From Bradyrhizobium diazoefficiens USDA 110 (GTDB lineage: Bacteria; Pseudomonadota; Alphaproteobacteria; Rhizobiales; Xanthobacteraceae): a stretch of DNA of 64,000 bases. The DNA lies in contig NC_004463.1 of NCBI RefSeq assembly GCF_000011365.1, forward strand, positions 3,024,001 to 3,088,000, given 5' to 3'. The notes under the pieces were generated by a model. That model did not search any database, was not told the DNA's origin, and worked only from the letters and a program-made list of their open reading frames with translations. Of the stretch, positions 52,147-59,818 are shown piece by piece (the stretch's first letter is position 1; each line of letters opens with the position of its first letter). The position numbers and the translations under genes were made by a program.

Positions 52147-53064
52147 ATGACCCAGTTCAACGAGACCGAACTCACCGCAGCCGTGGTCGAAAGCTTCGAC
52201 AAGACGCCGAACCCGCGGGCGAAATTCCTGCTCCAGGAACTGGTGAAGTCGCTGCACGATTACGTGAGCAAGACCGGTCTCACCTTCGAGGAATGGGAAT
52301 ACGCCATCGATTTCCTGACCCGCACCGGTCATAAATGCACCGACACCCGCCAGGAATTCATCCTGCTGTCCGACGTGCTCGGCGTCTCCATGCTGGTGGA
52401 CGCGGTCAACCACAGGGATCGCGAGGGCGCCACCCAGACCACGGTGCTCGGCCCGTTCTATGTCGGCGAGCACAAGGTGACCGCGCACGGCACCGACATC
52501 TCGCCGAACAATCAGACCGGCGAGCGGATGTTCGTGCAGAGCCGCGTCACCGACCTCAAGGGCAAGCCGCTGGCGGGCGTTCCCGTCGACGTCTGGCATG
52601 CCGACGACGACGGCTTCTACGATTCACAGAAGCCGAACTATGACGAGGTCGGCGCCTCGGCGCGGGCGCGTTTCATCACGGACAGCGATGGCCGCTTCTT
52701 CTTCCGCACCATTTTGCCGTGCAGCTATCCGATCCCGACCGATGGCCCCGTCGGCGAGATGATCGTGCAGACCAACCGCCATCCGATGCGCCCGGCGCAT
52801 GTGCACTTCCTCGTCAACGCAAAGGGCTACGAGCCGCTGATCACGCATGTCTTCATGGACGGCGACAAATATCTCGATTCCGACGTGGTGTTCGGCGTCA
52901 AGGATGACCTCGTCGCCAAGGTCGAGCCGCGCAACGACCTCGAGATGCCCGACGGCACCAAGGCGAGCGGGCAGTGGCATCTGATGACCTACGAATTCCA
53001 CCTCAAGCCCGGCGGCGGCATGGCGCCGAAGCCGCTGGGGGTGAAGGCGGCGGAGCCGGCCTGA
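52147..53064 (+). CDS. Intradiol ring-cleavage dioxygenase
   Basis: 305 residues of the catechol/hydroxyquinol 1,2-dioxygenase type, which opens aromatic diols between the hydroxyls using non-heme Fe(III). The iron ligands are visible as Tyr158 (DGFYD), Tyr194 (CSYPIP), His218 and His220 (RPAHVHF). The N-terminal helical linker domain (about 1-95) fits the dimer-forming part. Length and layout resemble hydroxyquinol dioxygenases more than PcaGH. No other ring-degradation gene is nearby. Confidence 0.92.
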   Translation: MTQFNETELTAAVVESFDKTPNPRAKFLLQELVKSLHDYVSKTGLTFEEWEYAIDFLTRTGHKCTDTRQEFILLSDVLGVSMLVDAVNHRDREGATQTTVLGPFYVGEHKVTAHGTDISPNNQTGERMFVQSRVTDLKGKPLAGVPVDVWHADDDGFYDSQKPNYDEVGASARARFITDSDGRFFFRTILPCSYPIPTDGPVGEMIVQTNRHPMRPAHVHFLVNAKGYEPLITHVFMDGDKYLDSDVVFGVKDDLVAKVEPRNDLEMPDGTKASGQWHLMTYEFHLKPGGGMAPKPLGVKAAEPA

Positions 53065-53079
53065 ACCGACCTTGTCCGG

Positions 53080-54813
53080 CTATCGCAGCCGAAGCACCGC
53101 GAGCAGCGTGATGACCGCGCAGGCCAGGATCGCCGTGGTCAGCTTCCAGAACAGCAGCGGGTTGCGCTCCAGAAGCGGCGTGGTCCGCGTGGCGAGATAG
53201 GCCGGGTTGGGATTCCTGAGTTCGAAGACGAATTCGGAGAGGTCCTCGTGGCGCTTGTAGGGATCGGGATGCAGCGCCTTCCTGAGCGCGCCGTCGATCC
53301 AGCCCGGGATGCCCCGCTCGGCATCGATGGCCGGGCGATATCTCAACTTCCACGCGTCCGATCGTCCCCGGATTTTGGCGAGCTGGGCGCCGTAGGGGAG
53401 ATGTCCGGTGAGCATATGGTAGCAAATGGCGGCCAGCGAAAACATGTCGGACCGCGGCGATCCCCCCTCGCCGAGGAAATATTCCGGGGCCGTGTACTGG
53501 ACCGTGCCGAGAATTTCCTCGTCTGCCGATTTCGGCGCCGCCTCGGCGACGCCGGCGACCCTGACCGATCCGAAGTCGATGATCTTCGCAGTGCCGGTCT
53601 TGTCGATCAGGACATTGTCGGGCCTGAGGTCCTGGTGCAGCATCTCCATGCGATGGAAGGCGCGAAGCCCCGTGGCGATCTGCTCGACGATCCCTCGGAC
53701 CGTCTCCAGATCGGGGCGTGGGTTGTCCAGCATCCACTGCCTCAGGGTCTGGCCCTCGATGAACTCGGTCGCGACGTAGAGGTAGCTGCGCCGCCGCGAC
53801 TGTGACATCGGTTTGAGCACGTGCGGGCTGTCGATGCGGCGTGCGATCCACTCCTCCATCAGGAAGCGCTTGAGATAGGCCGCATTGTCGCGCAGGTCGA
53901 TCGACGGCAGCTTGAGCGCGACCGGCCCCTCGGTCTCCGCATCGACGGCAAGGTAGATGTGACTGCGGCTGCTGCCGTGTATCTCCCGGACGATCCTGTA
54001 ACCGTCGAACATCGCCCGTGGCTCGGGCAGCGCAGGAAGCGGCAGTTCGAAGGTCTGATTGAAGATGCCGGCCGAGTCGCGCTGCGGCACTGCGTCAACG
54101 CGGAGGATCTGGACGGTGATGTTGTCGTCGCTGCCGCGCCGGTACGCTTCGTCGACGATCGCCTTCGCGGCCCCGTCGAGCTCGGCTGCATGCTCGGCGA
54201 TAGCGCTCGTGATGAAACGCTGGTCGACGAATTCGTAGGCGCCGTCGGTTGCGAGGATGAAGGTGTCGCCCGCCTCGATCTCGACCGTCTGGTAGTCGAT
54301 CTCGAGCTGCGGGTTGATGCCGAGCGCGCGGCCGAGATAGGTCTGCTCCGACGACACGATGATGCGGTGATCGTCGGTCAGCTGCTCGAGCGCCTTGCCG
54401 GCGACGCGGTAGATGCGGCAGTCGCCGACATGGAAGATGTGCGCGGTGGTCGCCTTGATGACCATGGCGCTGAGGGTGCAGACATAGCCCTTGTCGCGGT
54501 CATAGGCATATTGGCTCTTGCGCGTCTGCGCGTGCAGCCAGGAATTGGTTGCGTCCAGCACGCGGCGGGCGGAGGTCTTCACCGTCCAGGATTCCGACGT
54601 GCAGTAATAGTCCATCAGGAAGCTCTTGACCGCCGACTCGCTGGCGATCTGGCTCACCGTGCTGCTGGAGATGCCGTCGGCGAGAACCGCCGCGATGCCC
54701 TTCAGGCTGAGCAGCGGCTCCTCCGGAATCAGGATGCCGTGAAAATCCTGGTTGACGGGCTTGCGACCCCTGTCGGAGTGCTGGCCGATCGAAATCAGGA
54801 GTCCGCGGGTCAT
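53080..54813 (-). CDS. Fused PP2C phosphatase and Ser/Thr protein kinase with C-terminal membrane helix
   Basis: About 577 residues. The phosphatase domain (about 1-240) has HSDRGRKPVNQD, VLADGISSS, HVGDCRIYR and DNITVQIL, with the metal-binding Asp residues in place. The kinase domain (about 265-520) has the ATP Lys in VALKLPS, the catalytic loop HQDLRPDN and DFGSVRV. In the loop, Gln replaces the Arg of HRD, a non-RD form. A membrane helix (LTTAILACAVITLLAVL) ends the protein, placing both enzymes in the cytoplasm. It lies next to an FNT nitrite/formate channel gene in the same direction. The start codon is uncertain among 54813, 54819 and 54828. Confidence 0.9.
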   Translation of the reverse strand: MTRGLLISIGQHSDRGRKPVNQDFHGILIPEEPLLSLKGIAAVLADGISSSTVSQIASESAVKSFLMDYYCTSESWTVKTSARRVLDATNSWLHAQTRKSQYAYDRDKGYVCTLSAMVIKATTAHIFHVGDCRIYRVAGKALEQLTDDHRIIVSSEQTYLGRALGINPQLEIDYQTVEIEAGDTFILATDGAYEFVDQRFITSAIAEHAAELDGAAKAIVDEAYRRGSDDNITVQILRVDAVPQRDSAGIFNQTFELPLPALPEPRAMFDGYRIVREIHGSSRSHIYLAVDAETEGPVALKLPSIDLRDNAAYLKRFLMEEWIARRIDSPHVLKPMSQSRRRSYLYVATEFIEGQTLRQWMLDNPRPDLETVRGIVEQIATGLRAFHRMEMLHQDLRPDNVLIDKTGTAKIIDFGSVRVAGVAEAAPKSADEEILGTVQYTAPEYFLGEGGSPRSDMFSLAAICYHMLTGHLPYGAQLAKIRGRSDAWKLRYRPAIDAERGIPGWIDGALRKALHPDPYKRHEDLSEFVFELRNPNPAYLATRTTPLLERNPLLFWKLTTAILACAVITLLAVLRLR

Positions 54814-54880
54814 CGTCATCACCGGCAAAGGAGAGCCTCACCCTGCTCGGGCGAGGCTCCCCTGTCGAGACGTTGTTTGA

Positions 54881-55720
54881 TCAGGCCGCGACGCGGGACG
54901 GCGTGGTCTTGCCGGCCTGGCGCTTCGGCTGGGTCATGACGTGCGTGGCGTAGAGCGTCATGCCGGTGAAGGCGAGGCCGCCCACGAGGTTGCCGAGCAC
55001 GGTCGGGATCTCGTTCCAGATCAGATAGTCCATGATCGAGAACTTCGCGTGCAGCATCAGGCCCGACGGGAACAGGAACATGTTCACGACGGAGTGCTCG
55101 AACACCATGTAGAAGAACACCAGGATCGGCATCCACATCGCGATGACCTTGCCGGGCACCGAGGTCGAGATCATGGCGCCGACGACGCCGGTCGAGACCA
55201 TCCAGTTGCAGAGCATGCCGCGCAGGAACAATGTCGCCATGCCGGCCGCGCCATGCGCGGCATAGCCGAGCGTTCGGCCCTCGCCGATATTGCCGATGGC
55301 CGTGCCGATCTTGTCGGGGTCTTGCGTGAAGCCGAAGGTCGTGACGAAGGCCATCATGAAGGCCACCGTGAAAGCGCCTGCAAAATTGCCGACGAAAACG
55401 AGGCCCCAGTTGCGCAGCACGCCGCCAAAGGTGACGGCCGGGCGCTTGTCGATGAGGGCGAGCGGCGAGAGCACGAAGACGCCGGTCAGCAGGTCGAAGC
55501 CGAGCAGGTACAGCATGACGAAGCCGACCGGAAACAGCAGCGCCCCGACCAGCGGCTGGCCGGTGTTCACGTTGATGGTGACGGCAAACCAGGCCGCCAG
55601 CGCGAGGATGGCGCCGGCCATATAGGCCCGGATGATGGTATCCCGGGTGGACATGAAGATCTTGGACTCGCCCGCATCCACCATCTTGGTGACGAATTCC
55701 GAAGGCGCGAGATACGACAT
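54881..55720 (-). CDS. Formate/nitrite transporter (FNT) family channel
   Basis: 279 residues with about six helices forming a pentameric channel for small monovalent anions. Family features are FAGAFTVAFMMAF and NMFLFPSGL, and the channel His region. Its position divergent from nrtABC and near nasC argues for nitrite transport. The ATG at 55720 with AAGGA upstream was chosen; a longer frame from 55783 has no ribosome site. A sigma-54-like promoter lies 240 bp upstream on the same strand, sharing a palindrome with nrtA. Confidence 0.88.
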   Translation of the reverse strand: MSYLAPSEFVTKMVDAGESKIFMSTRDTIIRAYMAGAILALAAWFAVTINVNTGQPLVGALLFPVGFVMLYLLGFDLLTGVFVLSPLALIDKRPAVTFGGVLRNWGLVFVGNFAGAFTVAFMMAFVTTFGFTQDPDKIGTAIGNIGEGRTLGYAAHGAAGMATLFLRGMLCNWMVSTGVVGAMISTSVPGKVIAMWMPILVFFYMVFEHSVVNMFLFPSGLMLHAKFSIMDYLIWNEIPTVLGNLVGGLAFTGMTLYATHVMTQPKRQAGKTTPSRVAA

Positions 55721-55898
55721 CAATGGTTCCTTTTGCTTCGTAAGTGAGATCGACACGCCCCCAAAGAGAGCGCGGCTGAACATCTTGGGCCGTGCGGACG
55801 GCTCTGCCGCGCACGAGGGCTATGGAGGTCTGGAAGCCTTGGGAATCGCGTCACGAGGACTGAGCCGAGAAGGGCCGCGAAGCAGTTGAGCTTCCGGT

Positions 55899-55920
55899 TT
55901 GCAGCCGCCAGAGGCTGCAA
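55899..55920 (-). promoter_or_regulatory. Leader hairpin of the FNT transcript
   Basis: TTGCAGCC pairs with GGCTGCAA over 8 bp with a 6-base loop, about 30 bases into the transcript expected from the promoter at 55961-55976. On the reverse-strand RNA the loop is TCTGGC. It is in a position where a NasT-type antiterminator site would lie, but its loop lacks the A1 of the known consensus. Confidence 0.35.
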
Positions 55921-55960
55921 CAATGCGGCAAGCCGCAGTCTTCGTTGACGACAATGGAAA

Positions 55961-55976
55961 TGCAAGTCGCGTGCCG
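55961..55976 (-). promoter_or_regulatory. Sigma-54 promoter facing the FNT gene
   Basis: Reverse strand CGGCACG-CGAC-TTGCA matches the consensus TGGCACG-N4-TTGCW in all but the first base. The -24 GG begins at 55975, exactly 112 bp from the centre of the palindrome at 56080-56094. The predicted transcript would start near 55950 and have a leader of about 230 bases. Confidence 0.7.
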
Positions 55977-56079
55977 CTTGGGTGCGATAGAAAAGGTAAG
56001 CGATTTCAATTGGATGGTACGCGCCTCGACCCGGCTTTTGCCGGCTCTGCGGCCTTTTGCTTAGGCGGCTGCATAAGAT

Positions 56080-56094
56080 TTGTGCGGCGCACAA
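56080..56094. promoter_or_regulatory. Shared palindrome (candidate enhancer) between FNT and nrtA
   Basis: TTGTGC-GGC-GCACAA is a perfect 6+3+6 palindrome. It is 112 bp from the -24 GG of each flanking sigma-54-like promoter. The same palindrome and about 45 more bases to its right reappear upstream of narK. NtrC is the expected activator of this regulon, but the half-sites run in the opposite order from the enteric NtrC site (TGCAC...GTGCA), so the binding protein is not settled. Confidence 0.65.
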
Positions 56095-56196
56095 GAAATG
56101 AGCAGTCCGCAAATTTCGCGTGCGCAGCAAAGCTGCGACAGACTGGCGCGGTGCATCTAACGTATTGAATTTTTGGATGTTTATGAGGTGTGGCGC

Positions 56197-56213
56197 TTGG
56201 CATGAAGCTTGAA
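56197..56213 (+). promoter_or_regulatory. Sigma-54-like promoter facing nrtA
   Basis: TTGGCATG-AAGC-TTGAA keeps the -24 GG and the spacing of TGGCACG-N4-TTGCW, but has GA instead of GC at -12. The narK promoter has the same TTGAA. The distance to the upstream palindrome is 112 bp. It leads into a 170-180-base leader. Confidence 0.55.
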
Positions 56214-56269
56214 TAGTTCCAAGCCGACGCCATTGAAGCCGTCCCGCGAGACTTCTCATCCGATTTGCT

Positions 56270-56328
56270 GACGCCACCCGAACGGGGGTCTCCCCGTCGT
56301 GCGTTCGCATGCGCCTTTTTCTGGCGTC
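56270..56328 (+). promoter_or_regulatory. Attenuator-like structure in the nrtA leader
   Basis: GACGCCA at 56270 pairs with TGGCGTC at 56322-56328. Inside lie the hairpin ACGGGG-GTCT-CCCCGT (56282-56297, with one unpaired G) and a GC-rich TGC...GCA hairpin followed by a five-T run at 56316-56320. The outer and inner pairings compete with the T-run hairpin, as in leader control by NasT-type antiterminators. Another short hairpin, GCTTG-...-CAAGC, lies upstream at 56207-56224. Confidence 0.4.
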
Positions 56329-56397
56329 ACGGACGGACGGGCTGCTCGTGCGCACTGACGCAATCATTCGCAACGACGCAAAAGGACGACACCGCCT

Positions 56398-57717
56398 ATG
56401 ACCAAGCGCATTCGCCGGCCTTCGGATACTGGCCTCAGCCGCCGTCAATTGTTGAAGGCCACCGGCAGCACCGCTGCCCTTCTTGCCGCCGCCAAGCTCA
56501 ATTTCCCCGCCGGCGCGTTCGCGCAGGACGCCGGCCCCGAGGTCAAGGGCGCCAAGCTCGGCTTCATCGCGCTGAGCGATGCCGGTCCGCTCTTCGTCGC
56601 CAAGGACAAGGGCCTGTTCGCCAAATACGGCATGCCCGATGTCGACGTGCAGAAGCAGGCCTCCTGGGGCACCACGCGCGACAACCTCGTGCTCGGCTCG
56701 GAAGGCAACGGCATCGACGGCGCGCATATCCTCACCCCGATGCCGTACCTGATCTCGGCCGGCAAGGTGACGCAGAACAACCAGCCGACGCCGATGTACA
56801 TCCTGGCGCGGCTCAATCTCGATGCGCAGTGCATCTCCGTCGCCAAGGAATATGCCGACCTCAAGGTCGGCGCCGATGCGTCAGTGTTGAAGGCGGCGTT
56901 CGAGAAGAAAAAGGCCGAAGGCAAGTCCGCCAAGGTCGCGATGACCTTCCCCGGCGGCACGCACGATCTCTGGGTCCGCTATTGGCTCGCCGCCGGCGGT
57001 ATCGATCCTGACAAGGACGTCGAGACCATCACCGTGCCGCCGCCGCAGATGGTGGCCAACATGAAGGTCGGCACCATGGACGCCTTCTGCGTCGGTGAGC
57101 CCTGGCCCGGGCAGCTGGTCCACCAGGGCATCGGCTACACGGCCGTCAACACCGGCGAGATCTGGAGCAAGCATCCGGAAAAGTCACTCGGCATGCGCGC
57201 GGCCTGGGTCGACAAGAATCCGAAGGCGGCCAAGGCGATCCTGATGGCGATAATGGAAGCCCAGCAATGGGCCGACAAGATGGAGAACAAGGAAGAGCTC
57301 GCCACCATCATGGGCAAGCGGCAGTGGATCAACTGCCCGGTCGAGGACATCGCCGATCGCGCCAAGGGCAAGTTCGACTACGGCAACGCCGGCAAGGTGG
57401 TCGAGAACTCGCCGCACATCATGAAGTACTGGCGCGATCATGCCTCCTATCCGTTCCAGAGCCATGATCTCTGGTTCATGACCGAGGACATCCGCTGGGG
57501 CAAATACGAAGCCGGCTTCGACAGCAAGGCGCTGATCGCCAAGGTCAACCGCGAGGACCTCTGGAAGGACGCGGCCAAGACGCTTGGTGTCGCAAGCTCC
57601 GACATCCCGGCCTCCACCTCGCGCGGCAAGGAGACCTTCTTCGACGGCAAGGTATTCGATCCCGAAAATCCGGCGGCCTATCTGAAGTCGCTCGCGATCA
57701 AGCGCGTCGAAGTCTGA
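56398..57717 (+). CDS. nrtA: Nitrate ABC transporter substrate-binding protein (NrtA)
   Basis: 439 residues, periplasmic binding protein of the nitrate/nitrite NrtA family. The N-terminus carries a twin-arginine signal (SRRQLLKATGSTAALLAAAK), so it is exported folded by Tat. The binding fold begins at KGAKLGFIALSDAGPLFVAK; later segments GSEGNGIDGAHIL and VGEPWPGQLV line the ligand pocket in the family. It is the first gene of nrtABC, under the sigma-54-like promoter at 56197. Confidence 0.94.
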   Translation: MTKRIRRPSDTGLSRRQLLKATGSTAALLAAAKLNFPAGAFAQDAGPEVKGAKLGFIALSDAGPLFVAKDKGLFAKYGMPDVDVQKQASWGTTRDNLVLGSEGNGIDGAHILTPMPYLISAGKVTQNNQPTPMYILARLNLDAQCISVAKEYADLKVGADASVLKAAFEKKKAEGKSAKVAMTFPGGTHDLWVRYWLAAGGIDPDKDVETITVPPPQMVANMKVGTMDAFCVGEPWPGQLVHQGIGYTAVNTGEIWSKHPEKSLGMRAAWVDKNPKAAKAILMAIMEAQQWADKMENKEELATIMGKRQWINCPVEDIADRAKGKFDYGNAGKVVENSPHIMKYWRDHASYPFQSHDLWFMTEDIRWGKYEAGFDSKALIAKVNREDLWKDAAKTLGVASSDIPASTSRGKETFFDGKVFDPENPAAYLKSLAIKRVEV

Positions 57718-57725
57718 CGGAGCCC

Positions 57726-57749
57726 TGCGGCCGCCGCGAGGCGGCCGCA
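57726..57749 (+). terminator. Hairpin between nrtA and nrtB
   Basis: TGCGGCCGCC-GCGA-GGCGGCCGCA, a 10-bp perfect stem in the 59-bp gap. It may stabilise nrtA mRNA so that the binding protein is made in excess, as is common for ABC importers. No T run follows. Confidence 0.65.
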
Positions 57750-57776
57750 TCGTCCCGGAGCCGGAGAGAGATAGCG

Positions 57777-58673
57777 ATGAACATGCCTGCCACGAAGATT
57801 GAGGTTGAGACCGCGACACCCGCGGGAAGCGCCGCGCCCGTCGTCGCGATGACGCCGAAGCGGCCGCCGCGGAGCGAGGCTTACGCGCGCATGGTGCGCG
57901 AGACCGCTGTGCGCGTCATCCCGCCGCTCGTCGTGATCGCGCTGCTGACGCTGGTCTGGGAGCTGGTCTGCCGCCGCACCGGCTCGGCACTGCCGCCGCC
58001 GTCGCGGGTATTCAAGGACACCAAGGAGCTGATCCTCGATCCGTTCTTCGACCATGGCGGCATCGACAAGGGTCTGTTCTGGCATCTCTCCGCCAGCCTT
58101 CAGCGCGTCGCCTTCGGCTATTCGCTCTCCGCGATCGCCGGCATCGCGCTCGGCGTGCTGGTCGGCCAGTCGGTCTGGGCGATGCGCGGGCTCGATCCGC
58201 TGTTCCAGGTCTTGCGCACCATCCCGCCGCTCGCCTGGCTGCCGCTCTCGCTCGCGGCGTTCCGTGACGGCCAGCCCTCGGCGATCTTCGTCATCTTCAT
58301 CACCTCGATCTGGCCGATCATCATCAACACCGCGGTCGGCATCCGCAACATCCCGCAGGACTACCGCAACGTCGCGGCCGTCGTGCAGCTCAATCCGCTG
58401 GAGTTCTTCGGCAAGATCATGATCCCGGCGGCCGCGCCCTACATCTTCACCGGCCTGCGCATCGGCATCGGTCTGTCGTGGCTCGCCATCGTCGCCGCCG
58501 AAATGCTGATCGGCGGCGTCGGCATCGGCTTCTTCATCTGGGACGCCTGGAACTCCTCGCACATCAGCGAGATCATCCTGGCGCTGATCTATGTCGGCAT
58601 CGTCGGCTTCGTGCTCGATCGCCTGATCGCGGGCCTCGGCAAGATCGTCACCCGCGGCACCGCGACGAACTGA
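57777..58673 (+). CDS. nrtB: Nitrate ABC transporter permease (NrtB)
   Basis: 298 residues with about six helices. The ABC permease EAA-type loop is at about 190-215 (NVAAVVQLNPLEFFGKIMIP, with the conserved Gly near GKIMIP), contacting NrtC. The final helices include FFIWDAWNSSHISEIILALI. It lies 12 bp before nrtC. The ATG follows GGAGAGAG. Confidence 0.94.
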   Translation: MNMPATKIEVETATPAGSAAPVVAMTPKRPPRSEAYARMVRETAVRVIPPLVVIALLTLVWELVCRRTGSALPPPSRVFKDTKELILDPFFDHGGIDKGLFWHLSASLQRVAFGYSLSAIAGIALGVLVGQSVWAMRGLDPLFQVLRTIPPLAWLPLSLAAFRDGQPSAIFVIFITSIWPIIINTAVGIRNIPQDYRNVAAVVQLNPLEFFGKIMIPAAAPYIFTGLRIGIGLSWLAIVAAEMLIGGVGIGFFIWDAWNSSHISEIILALIYVGIVGFVLDRLIAGLGKIVTRGTATN

Positions 58674-58685
58674 GGGGAGGGACAC

Positions 58686-59480
58686 ATGACTGCCTATCTG
58701 AAGCTCGACCACATCGACAAGATCTTTACCCGCGGCGCCGCCACCACGGAGGTCCTGAAGGACATCAACCTGACCATCGAAAAGGGGCAGTACGTCTCGA
58801 TCATCGGCCATTCCGGCTGCGGCAAGTCGACCCTGCTCAACATCATCGCAGGGCTGACCAACGCCTCGACCGGCGGCGTGCTGCTGGAGAACCGCGAGGT
58901 CAACTCGCCGGGACCCGACCGCGCCGTGGTGTTCCAGAACCACAGCCTGCTGCCCTGGCTCACGGTCTACGAGAACGTCAGGCTCGGCGTCGACAAGGTC
59001 TTCGCCAAGACCAAGACGCGGGCTGAACGCGACGCCTGGGTGATGCACAATCTCAATCTCGTGCAGATGGCGCACGCCAAGGACAAGCGTCCTTCCGAAA
59101 TCTCCGGCGGCATGAAGCAGCGCGTCGGCATCGCGCGGGCGCTGGCGATGGAGCCGAAAGTGCTGCTGCTCGATGAGCCGTTCGGCGCACTCGACGCGCT
59201 CACCCGCGCGCATCTGCAGGACTCGGTGATGGCGCTGCACCAGAAGCTCGGCAACACCATTCTGATGATCACCCACGACGTCGACGAGGCCGTGCTGCTG
59301 TCCGACCGTATCGTGATGATGACGAACGGGCCGAGCGCGCGCATCGGTGAGGTGCTGGAGGTACCGCTGGCACGTCCCCGCAAGCGGCTCGAACTCGCCA
59401 CCAGCACCACCTATCTGAAGTGCCGGCAGCGCGTGCTCGAATTCCTTTATGAGCGTCATCGCTTCGTCGAGGCCGCGTAA
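58686..59480 (+). CDS. nrtC: Nitrate ABC transporter ATPase (NrtC/NrtD type)
   Basis: 264 residues, one ABC ATPase domain: Walker A GHSGCGKST, signature SGGMKQR, Walker B VLLLDEPFGALD and switch His in MITHDVDEA. It lacks the C-terminal regulatory NrtA-like domain of cyanobacterial NrtC, so it is the short NrtD-like form. It follows nrtB after 12 bp with GGAGGG. Confidence 0.94.
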   Translation: MTAYLKLDHIDKIFTRGAATTEVLKDINLTIEKGQYVSIIGHSGCGKSTLLNIIAGLTNASTGGVLLENREVNSPGPDRAVVFQNHSLLPWLTVYENVRLGVDKVFAKTKTRAERDAWVMHNLNLVQMAHAKDKRPSEISGGMKQRVGIARALAMEPKVLLLDEPFGALDALTRAHLQDSVMALHQKLGNTILMITHDVDEAVLLSDRIVMMTNGPSARIGEVLEVPLARPRKRLELATSTTYLKCRQRVLEFLYERHRFVEAA

Positions 59481-59527
59481 ACGCGGCGTTAACGCGTGAT
59501 GTGTCTCGCCTAATTTTGAGACATCAA

Positions 59528-59560
59528 GCTCAATCCTTGTGCGGCGCACAGGGATTGAGC
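59528..59560. promoter_or_regulatory. Extended palindrome upstream of narK (candidate enhancer)
   Basis: The core TGTGC-GGC-GCACA at 59538-59550 is nested in longer arms, GCTCAATCC on the left and GGATTGAGC on the right, with one mismatch. Core and right flank (CGCAAAATTTGCGTGCG at 59564-59580) align with the nrtA site at 56080. Core centre to the -24 GG of the narK promoter is 112 bp. Confidence 0.65.
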
Positions 59561-59653
59561 GAATCGCAAAATTTGCGTGCGAAATAGCCCTGCAAATATT
59601 TCGGGCAATTCGAACAAGCCACTGAATTCCCTGTATTTCCCGAACGCGCGCAA

Positions 59654-59670
59654 TTGGCACGGAAATTGAA
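59654..59670 (+). promoter_or_regulatory. Sigma-54-like promoter of narK-bjgb-flp-nasC
   Basis: TTGGCACG-GAAA-TTGAA has a perfect -24 element and the same GA at -12 as the nrtA promoter. It would give a leader of about 140 bases containing a CCTCCG-TGGC-CGGAGG hairpin but no T run. Confidence 0.6.
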
Positions 59671-59818
59671 ACGTGTTTGCGCGACGCCAACGACGACGTC
59701 CCTCAACATCATCAATCAGCATCGTGAACTCGCCACCGGGGTGAAGCCTCGGAGCGCGCCTCCGTGGCCGGAGGCAGAGCCTGCAACGACGCAGCGGTGA
59801 GCCTAGAAGGGATACTCA

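Noticed and set aside
56080..56094. Reading the palindrome as a NifA site
   Set aside because: NifA needs TGT-N10-ACA; here the spacing between TGT and ACA is 7.
56080..56094. Reading the palindrome as a classical NtrC site
   Set aside because: Enteric NtrC sites are TGCAC...GTGCA; the half-sites here run the other way, so only a tentative link to NtrC is kept.
59761..59776. Hairpin CCTCCG-TGGC-CGGAGG in the narK leader as a terminator
   Set aside because: No T run follows; kept only as a structural note.
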